Shown: positions 30,995 through 35,539 of the stretch, piece by piece
How the letters are laid out: the number at the start of each line of letters is the position of its first letter
How positions within the stretch are numbered: the first letter of the stretch is position 1
Origin: a virus
IMG/VR virus record: IMGVR_UViG_3300037475_000116
Coordinates: 1 to 35,539 of that record
Strand: one strand, 5' to 3'
DNA length: 35,539 nt
Notes under the pieces: model-generated
What the model saw: only the letters and a program-made list of their open reading frames with translations
What the model was told of the DNA's origin: nothing
Databases searched by the model: none
Made by a program: the position numbers and the translations under genes

Positions 30995-31150
30995 ATGACT
31001 CCGACCCCTTCGATTAAGCGCCAACTGACCATCGCCGCCAAGTTCACCGAGCCGCAGATGAAGTTCAACATGATCCGCCAGGTTTTTGCCCGCCACATGC
31101 CGAGTGAGCAGGCAAAGCACGCCACTCGTGCACATCTGGCGACGCGCTAG
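30995..31150 (+). CDS. Small basic hypothetical protein
   Basis: A 51-residue basic, mainly helical protein (MTPTPSIKRQLTIAAKFTEP, then MKFNMIRQVFARHMPSEQAK). The ATG has AGGAG nine bases upstream and is preceded by leader stem-loop copy 2, which supports genuine translation. No domain is recognised. It could be a small nucleic-acid-binding or regulator-type protein, judged only from charge and size. The following 206 bp before the next gene contain another leader-like hairpin and no gene I can support. Confidence 0.6.
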   Translation: MTPTPSIKRQLTIAAKFTEPQMKFNMIRQVFARHMPSEQAKHATRAHLATR

Positions 31151-31182
31151 ACATCTCCAGAATCCCGCAACCCTCAACCCGA

Positions 31183-31212
31183 GCCGCGCCGGTCAATGCG
31201 CGGCAGAGGAGG
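31183..31212 (+). promoter_or_regulatory. Leader-like stem-loop, divergent copy without a clear gene
   Basis: Stem GCCGCGC / GCGCGGC, 7 bp, loop CGGTCAAT, followed by AGAGGAGG. The upstream flank GCAACCCTCAACCC matches the flanks of copies 4 and 5. No start codon lies at the usual 13-16 nt distance, so the gene it served may have decayed. Confidence 0.45.
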
Positions 31213-31323
31213 CCGAAACAATTCGATGGTGCCAAGGGTAAGCCTTCACGCGGCGGCACTGAGCAGTCACCGATTACCCCGTCCAATCCGAACATCGCGC
31301 CGGCGACCCCCGGCAACAGCATC

Positions 31324-31350
31324 GCTCGTCACACCGGACGGGCTCTGGAG
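31324..31350 (+). promoter_or_regulatory. Leader stem-loop copy 3
   Basis: Stem GCTCGTC / GACGGGC, 7 bp with one G-U pair, loop ACACCG, followed by TCTGGAG; 13 nt from stem end to ATG 31357. Confidence 0.65.
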
Positions 31351-31356
31351 ATCATC

Positions 31357-31902
31357 ATGACGAACAACACCCTGAAGTCGACCATCGAAGCCATCATCGC
31401 CAGCAGCGCCCTCGTCGTCGTCACACTGGACGGCACGTTCAACTCGATCACCGGCGCGCCCGTACTGTCACCCCGCACCCGCCCCGATCAGCGGAACAAG
31501 TTTCTGAAAGACTTCTGCGAGCGCGTCAACCCGACCGAGGCGAAGGAAGCCGAATACACGCTGAAGAATCAGATCGAGGAAGCAGTGAAGCTCGGGGTCA
31601 AGGCATTCGGCGAGGGTGACTTCAGCGCTGCAATCAAGTACGCGAACCAAGCAACCTCTCTGACCGAGCAGCTTGATCAGCCCCGCGTCTACTACACCAT
31701 CAAGCCGAACGTCGATCTCCGCACCGTCGCCGAGAAGCGCGCCGCGAAGAAGGCAGAGAACGCTGAGAAGAAAGCCGCAAAGCAGGCAGAGAAGGAAGCC
31801 GCTGCCGCCGCCAAGATGGCCGATAAGGTCGAGCATGCGCAGCCGACGACGCAGATCAGCGAAGCCCCGAAGAGCGGCAAGAGCACGAAGAAAGCCGCGT
31901 AG
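31357..31902 (+). CDS. Hypothetical early protein with Ala/Lys-rich tail
   Basis: A 181-residue protein. The N-terminal part (IEAIIASSALVVVTLDGTFN) is a hydrophobic beta/helix segment; the centre (KNQIEEAVKLGVKAFGEGDF, then SAAIKYANQATSLTEQLDQP) resembles one helical hairpin of a TPR-like unit. Residues 122-165 are a long Ala/Lys/Glu coiled region (KRAAKKAENAEKKAAKQAEK) like a histone-H1-type tail, suggesting DNA or RNA binding or a flexible linker. The frame stays open upstream of the ATG for about 55 codons, but leader stem-loop copy 3 and GGAG position the start at 31357. Family unknown. Confidence 0.65.
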   Translation: MTNNTLKSTIEAIIASSALVVVTLDGTFNSITGAPVLSPRTRPDQRNKFLKDFCERVNPTEAKEAEYTLKNQIEEAVKLGVKAFGEGDFSAAIKYANQATSLTEQLDQPRVYYTIKPNVDLRTVAEKRAAKKAENAEKKAAKQAEKEAAAAAKMADKVEHAQPTTQISEAPKSGKSTKKAA

Positions 31903-31929
31903 TCCACTCTCAACCGCAACCACTGAACA

Positions 31930-31965
31930 GCGGCGCGTCTCACCAGCGCGCCGCACTGGAGAACA
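31930..31965 (+). promoter_or_regulatory. Leader stem-loop copy 4
   Basis: Stem GCGGCGCG / CGCGCCGC, 8 bp perfect, loop TCTCACCAG, followed by ACTGGAGAACA; 13 nt from stem end to ATG 31968. Confidence 0.75.
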
Positions 31966-31967
31966 CA

Positions 31968-32681
31968 ATGACGAGCCTCACCGAGAAACTGCAAAAACTG
32001 ATCGCTCACGAAAAGAGCGCCCGCGCCATCGGCAATCTGCAAGAGGCCGAGGCCTTCGCCGCCAAGATCGCCGAACTCCTGTTCCGGCACAACCTCAGCA
32101 TGAGCGATGTCGAGATCAAGCAGCAGGAACGCGACGAGCCAATTGCCCGCGAACGCGTATCGATGGGCGGGAAACGTGCCGCGTGGATGGAGATTCTGGC
32201 ATCGGCGGTATCGACGGCATGCTTCTGCAAATGGCTGATTGTGCCCGGTGGCGACACTCAGGTGTTCGTGGGCCGCACGTCAGACCGCGAGGCAGCCGCG
32301 TCGATGTATCGGCACCTCGTCGGGTGCGCCACCTCGATCTGCAACATGGAGAAGCGTTCGCTGCGCGACCGCAACCCGCACACCGATCTCCGTCAGCGCC
32401 AGCAGTACGCCTCAGAGTGGGGCAAGGCGTTCCTGCTCGGCTTCGCGACGACGGTGGCCACGCGCCTCAGGGCGACGCGTCAGCAGCTCACCAACGAATC
32501 GGGCGGCACCGCTCTCGTGCTGCGCAAGGACGCCGCGCTGCAACAGTGGTGGGCGCAGCAGAACTTCAAGGGCCACGCCCGTTCGATCACGGTCAAGACG
32601 AAAAGCCAGGACGGATTCGCAACAGGCATTCGTGCCGGCCACGCCGTCTCGCTAAAGGCCCGAACCGCACTCAACGCGTAA
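31968..32681 (+). CDS. DUF2786/DUF7168 protein
   Basis: A 237-residue protein. Residues 1-45 (LQKLIAHEKSARAIGNLQEA, then ELLFRHNLSMSDVE) match DUF2786, a helical N-terminal domain common in phage and bacterial proteins of unknown function. Residues 60-190 carry WMEILASAVSTACFCKWLIV, FVGRTSDREAAASMYRHLVG and YASEWGKAFLLGFATTVATR, which fit the companion DUF7168 domain. The C-terminal part is basic. It is often encoded near DUF932 and single-strand-DNA-related genes in phage early regions. Preceded by leader stem-loop copy 4. Confidence 0.8.
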   Translation: MTSLTEKLQKLIAHEKSARAIGNLQEAEAFAAKIAELLFRHNLSMSDVEIKQQERDEPIARERVSMGGKRAAWMEILASAVSTACFCKWLIVPGGDTQVFVGRTSDREAAASMYRHLVGCATSICNMEKRSLRDRNPHTDLRQRQQYASEWGKAFLLGFATTVATRLRATRQQLTNESGGTALVLRKDAALQQWWAQQNFKGHARSITVKTKSQDGFATGIRAGHAVSLKARTALNA

Positions 32682-32704
32682 ACCCTCAACCACAACCCTC
32701 AACA

Positions 32705-32738
32705 GCGGGCCGCTCACCACGGCCCGCACTGGAGAACA
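32705..32738 (+). promoter_or_regulatory. Leader stem-loop copy 5
   Basis: Stem GCGGGCCG / CGGCCCGC, 8 bp perfect, loop CTCACCA, followed by ACTGGAGAACA; 13 nt from stem end to ATG 32741. Compared with copy 4, three stem positions differ and each is compensated on the other arm. Confidence 0.75.
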
Positions 32739-32740
32739 GC

Positions 32741-32839
32741 ATGTTACACGTTCAATTCTTCGTCGGAGCCCCGATCGGCATGAGCATCATGGCGGTTCAC
32801 GTCAGTCAGCGCCTTCTGAAAGCGGGAACGACGCCATGA
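32741..32839 (+). CDS. 32-residue hydrophobic microprotein
   Basis: The peptide reads MLHVQFFVGAPIGMSIMAVH followed by VSQRLLKAGTTP. Support comes from leader stem-loop copy 5 and its GGAG site upstream and from an ATGA overlap with the next small gene. The first 20 residues are hydrophobic enough for weak membrane association, and the end is basic. No known family. Confidence 0.45.
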   Translation: MLHVQFFVGAPIGMSIMAVHVSQRLLKAGTTP

Positions 32840-32940
32840 CCTCGACCGATCTCGATGCCCTCAAGTGGGTACTCATTCGAGCGGCGATCGCCGCCGCCCT
32901 GATCGTCTTCGGCATCGCCCTCGGAAAATGGGGCTGCTAG
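32836..32940 (+). CDS. 34-residue single-span membrane peptide
   Basis: After a polar start (MTSTDLDALKWVLIR) comes a membrane helix (AAIAAALIVFGIALG), then KWGC. It is translationally coupled by ATGA to the preceding microprotein. Size and topology would fit a small regulatory membrane peptide or a minimal holin, but there is no motif to decide. Confidence 0.45.
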   Translation: MTSTDLDALKWVLIRAAIAAALIVFGIALGKWGC

Positions 32941-33084
32941 CCGGGGACCAAATCATGATTATGTGCGGTACAATCGACTTCGACCGTGGGTCGCTCTCCA
33001 GTGGCCCATGGTTCGTTCCCCGGGGTGGTGCTCGGGGCATGGCTCGGATACGTCAAGTCCGGGCCGGTGTCACGAAGGAGGACC

Positions 33085-33288
33085 ATGACGGTCTGGACCG
33101 ACAAGCTGGACATGAGCACCATCCCCAGTGACGTGTTGTACGCCGAGGTCGGCCGTCGCCGCGTCGCTGGGCGCGACCCAGAGAACGCCGGGCGGCCACC
33201 GATCATGCGCGCCTGTAGGTGGTGCAAGGAGAAATTCGGCGCTCGCGAGATGAGACAGCACACCCCGAACTGCCCCAAACGGAAGTAG
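33085..33288 (+). CDS. Small zinc-finger protein
   Basis: A 67-residue protein with AAGGAGG just before ATG 33085. It begins MTVWTDKLDMSTIPSDVLYA. The C-terminal half carries RACRWCKEKFGAREMRQHTP and then NCPKRK: C44, C47, H59 and C63 form a C-x2-C-x11-H-x3-C metal site resembling short C2HC fingers used for nucleic-acid or protein binding. The basic end supports nucleic-acid contact. It probably acts as a small early regulator; the target is unknown. The 144 bp before it hold overlapping short frames that cannot be ranked. Confidence 0.65.
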   Translation: MTVWTDKLDMSTIPSDVLYAEVGRRRVAGRDPENAGRPPIMRACRWCKEKFGAREMRQHTPNCPKRK

Positions 33289-33292
33289 AAGC

Positions 33293-33502
33293 ATGACTCA
33301 GAACCTGTATTACGAGCCGAAGGGAACCGTTCACTTCAACATCAAATACAAGGGCGGCGCTTTGCTCAATCGCGCGGCAGCGCGCGATCTCAAAGCAGCC
33401 CTCCCTTCAAACATCGAGTGGGTCTGGATCGTCGAAGCCAATCGATTCGCTACGACCGATGAGATTCGCCAGCTTTGCAGCGGCACCTGGGCAAGCAAAT
33501 GA
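33293..33502 (+). CDS. Small hypothetical protein
   Basis: A 69-residue protein beginning MTQNLYYEPKGTVHFNIKYK, with ARDLKAALPSNIEWVWIVEA and a short helical end. The mixture of beta N-terminus and helical middle suggests a compact fold; no motif is recognised. It starts five bases after the zinc-finger gene, and its stop overlaps the next start (ATGA), so the three small genes form one coupled unit. Function unknown. Confidence 0.6.
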   Translation: MTQNLYYEPKGTVHFNIKYKGGALLNRAAARDLKAALPSNIEWVWIVEANRFATTDEIRQLCSGTWASK

Positions 33503-33675
33503 GGCGCGCAAGGCCGGACCCGACGAAGTTCGATCTCACCTATCCGTGCCCGGTCTGCGGGTACAAGATCCCGCCGCGCGAGATTCTTCACGTCGATGGA
33601 CAGAACATTCGTTGCCCGCAGTGCGGCAAGAACGTCCCCTACCTCCCAGCTGAGAACTGCCCAAAGACTTCTTGA
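33499..33675 (+). CDS. Small zinc-ribbon protein
   Basis: A 58-residue protein coupled by ATGA to the preceding gene. It contains YPCPVCGYKIPPREILHVDG and NIRCPQCGKNVPYLPAE: C17/C20 and C39/C42 make a four-cysteine zinc ribbon with the usual CPxCG knuckles. Such ribbons in phage early regions commonly bind nucleic acid or RNA polymerase. It is the last plus-strand gene before the converging DGQHR gene, 47 bp away. Confidence 0.7.
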   Translation: MRRARPDPTKFDLTYPCPVCGYKIPPREILHVDGQNIRCPQCGKNVPYLPAENCPKTS

Positions 33676-33722
33676 GAGATCGACCGCGCGTTGCTGACGT
33701 TCTGAGCCGTCCTCACCGTTGC

Positions 33723-35539
33723 CTAGTCGTTTGTACTTGCTCCAGCACTATTCTCAACGGCTACCTCTGTCTCCTCTTCTTCTCCCTCACTAACCGGAGT
33801 CACTACATTGGCGAGTTCGGTGGTTAGTCTCTCTTGCTCTTCATTTGGTAATTGAGCTCCATGCAAGGCTTCCAGAGCAACGAAGTACTCTTTCATCGCC
33901 TGCTTGGAGACTTTTTCTTTGATCCTCGGCTTCACCGCAGATGGGTCGATTCCTTGGTCCCGGCAGTACCGATCCAGATCACGCCTGTAGAGGGCATTCA
34001 ATACGTCAACCCTACAGGCCGCGACGTACTCGTCGACGATCTGCTGGAGTTTCGGGTCCGCGCTCTTCCAGAGCTCGAGCAAAATGTATCTGAATTTTGT
34101 CCATTCGTCCGGTTTGAGCTCCCTCTGGATGACAATCCGTCGGAGAGTGTAGTTGCTCTCGACAATCTTCATCGATTCAGAACCAAAGCTGCCCGATACG
34201 GATCCTGAGAAAGCCAACAAAAGTCGCTTCGTTTCAGATTCAGTCTTCGGCTGAAAGAAGCCGTTTAGCCCTGCCAGATATTCCGTAAATAGCTCTGTCT
34301 CCTTGTCACTACCCTCCAACCTGGCGTCGCCGTTATATTTTTCCATCGTCGTGAAAAAAGAGAGAAATAAAGCTGTCTGGAAAGCTTGTGTTGTGAAGAC
34401 AGTTCGGTATAAAGTGTTTATCGCCGTAACGATGACCGGCACGACTTTGGATTGTGGTATTGCAGACAACAGCTTCCTTGTTCGATTCTCCCCAAATTGT
34501 CTTTGATATTGTTCCAAGCGATCCTTTGTGGTCTTAAATTCCTTTAGCAGCGACGCCAGCTCCGGCGGATATTCTCCGGACGGGTACCGTTCCGCCAGGT
34601 CACTCTCAAGTTGCTCGAGGTAAGTTTCGAAAACGCGGAGGTGTCCCTGGCCCTCAAACAACATCGAATGACATTGCATGTCATGAACGTTCATCCTTAA
34701 CTGGACTTCTAGATCGAATGCCGCCTTACACATGCAATCGTAAGGAGCGAAGTTCTGGAAGCCCTGAAGCAGCAGTCCACGATATCGCTTCTCAAAGGAT
34801 CCCAACAATATTTGCAGCGCGTCCGAAGAGAACGCACGCCGGGTGGTATTTGCGGCAACTTCTTCGCCGAGGAGATTACGTCCATCAAGCCGGCGGTAGA
34901 GCTCGTCAAGGCTCTTGATATTCCCAAACCTTTGGGAAGGCAAATAGAGGTTTGTGGGCGCAGACCCAAGGAACAAGGCACGCTCAAGCAGGAAGTGGAG
35001 ATGCATGACGCCCGAAAGCGCTACCGTTGAGGTGAGAACAGTCTTGTCCTCTTCAGCGTCAAGTTCGAAGTTCCACAACCTGAGCCCTGTGGTCGAGTTC
35101 GGGTCCTGCTGCTTGACCGAGTCGAGTACGTGCCGTTCGAAGTGCGCGATCAGGTCATAGTCATCCAGGAGGATATTGCGAGATGTCGTCACAGGCCTGG
35201 CATTTTTATTTAGAGCAAGGAAGACGGAACGGCTAGCTTTGGTTACCGTCGTGGACGAATGATTGGATTCAGTCAGCGTTGGAAACGTGCAAACTACAAT
35301 CGGGAGGGAAATCTCCTTTAGATTTAAACCTTCCAAGCTCTTCTTGGACCAACGCTTATAGTAGTTTTCGTAGCGTTGAGTGTCACCCTCCCAGCCTTTA
35401 ATATTCCTATAGAGTGCCAGCAACGCCATTGCGCGATGTTGCCCATCCACGATGACCAAACGGCACTTGTTTGTGTTGACTCTCAACTTTGCATGGTCAA
35501 ATTCCTGCAGCTTTCCGCTAATCTCAAACTGCTCAAATT
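33723..35539 (-). CDS. DGQHR-domain protein (DndB-like), N-terminus beyond the window
   Basis: The visible part is 604 residues; the frame remains open to the right edge, so the true start lies outside. Near the visible N-terminus CRLVIVDGQHRAMALLALYR contains the DGQHR motif, followed by EISLPIVVCTFPTLTE and FLALNKNARPVTTSRNILLD, the order known for DGQHR proteins such as DndB, which regulates DNA phosphorothioation genes, and for related genes in defence islands. The remaining 400 residues are mainly helical with no further motif I recognise, and end in an acidic tail (EGEEEETEVAVEN). Base composition is clearly more AT-rich than the phage genes, suggesting separate origin. It converges on the early block. 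A role in defence, modification sensing or counter-defence is inference. Confidence 0.7.
   Translation of the reverse strand, partial: FEQFEISGKLQEFDHAKLRVNTNKCRLVIVDGQHRAMALLALYRNIKGWEGDTQRYENYYKRWSKKSLEGLNLKEISLPIVVCTFPTLTESNHSSTTVTKASRSVFLALNKNARPVTTSRNILLDDYDLIAHFERHVLDSVKQQDPNSTTGLRLWNFELDAEEDKTVLTSTVALSGVMHLHFLLERALFLGSAPTNLYLPSQRFGNIKSLDELYRRLDGRNLLGEEVAANTTRRAFSSDALQILLGSFEKRYRGLLLQGFQNFAPYDCMCKAAFDLEVQLRMNVHDMQCHSMLFEGQGHLRVFETYLEQLESDLAERYPSGEYPPELASLLKEFKTTKDRLEQYQRQFGENRTRKLLSAIPQSKVVPVIVTAINTLYRTVFTTQAFQTALFLSFFTTMEKYNGDARLEGSDKETELFTEYLAGLNGFFQPKTESETKRLLLAFSGSVSGSFGSESMKIVESNYTLRRIVIQRELKPDEWTKFRYILLELWKSADPKLQQIVDEYVAACRVDVLNALYRRDLDRYCRDQGIDPSAVKPRIKEKVSKQAMKEYFVALEALHGAQLPNEEQERLTTELANVVTPVSEGEEEETEVAVENSAGASTND

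Noticed and set aside
29983-32738. The repeated stem-loops read as a CRISPR array or as ordinary terminators
   Set aside because: Units are 250-1000 bp apart with whole genes between them, stems are not sequence-identical, and no T-tract follows; instead each is joined to a Shine-Dalgarno site.
32955-33131. Plus-strand frame of 58 codons (MIMCGTIDFDRGSLSSGPWF) with GGGG upstream
   Set aside because: It overlaps the zinc-finger gene in another frame, and other short frames in the same 144 bp are equally possible; no choice can be justified.
1-35539. Search for tRNA genes, rRNA, insertion sequence transposases, integrase or attachment-site repeats
   Set aside because: None was recognised by eye. 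Without the ends of the genome, attachment sites cannot be excluded, but nothing supports them here.

Overview
The window is a large piece of a tailed-phage genome (or prophage) with a contractile tail. It is GC-rich (roughly 60% by eye). Head and tail genes run left to right in one tightly packed late block (about 1.76-28.9 kb). A block of small early-type genes follows (about 29.3-33.7 kb). Both ends carry opposite-strand genes that run off the window. The likely host is an acidobacterium: an exported protein of the DUF5818 type, which I associate with Acidobacteriota, sits inside the late block, and a GGGGWGYSR-type membrane peptide common in soil bacteria is present. The host assignment is an inference. 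No integrase, repressor, replication gene, tRNA or rRNA is visible, so lysogeny cannot be decided here.

Layout: (1) 1-1583, minus strand: a DUF4238-like gene cut by the left edge and an AIPR/DGQHR-like gene. (2) 1761-5190: small and large terminase and a DUF1073 portal. (3) 5191-6303: an interruption with three small minus-strand genes and a second, diverged copy of the portal 3' end. (4) 6304-10629: Mu F-like protein, DUF2213 protease with a nested scaffold start, a cement-like protein with an unusual hydrophobic N-terminus, and a DUF2184 major capsid protein. (5) 10711-12765: four small unknown genes and one membrane-anchored coiled-coil gene, then a terminator and the minus-strand DUF5818 gene. 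(6) 13606-18349: head-tail connectors, DUF3383 sheath, DUF3277 tube, and tail assembly chaperone with a -1 frameshift extension. (7) 18349-24941: tape measure fused to a T4-type lysozyme, then a Pam3-like simple baseplate (Dit-like, plug, hub, gp138 spike, gp25, J, DUF2612). (8) 24954-28381: three fibre or receptor-binding genes, two of which begin with signal-peptide-like sequences. (9) 28446-29701: endolysin, a small minus-strand gene and a secreted protein. (10) 29900-33675: an early-type region (DUF932, DUF2786 and several microproteins). (11) 33723-35539, minus strand: a DGQHR-domain gene open at the right edge.

The most notable feature is a family of short stem-loops in region 10. Each stands 13-16 nt before a start codon and is followed by a nearly constant (A/T)CTGGAGA Shine-Dalgarno segment. 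Stem sequences differ completely between copies while base pairing is kept, and loops share a CACC-like core. This looks like a repeated leader RNA element controlling several early genes together. Other points of interest are the canonical T-TTT-TTT frameshift site in the chaperone gene, the duplicated portal end flanking inserted reverse-strand genes, exported-looking tail fibres with YadA-type repeats, and DGQHR/AIPR-type genes at both borders of the phage block.
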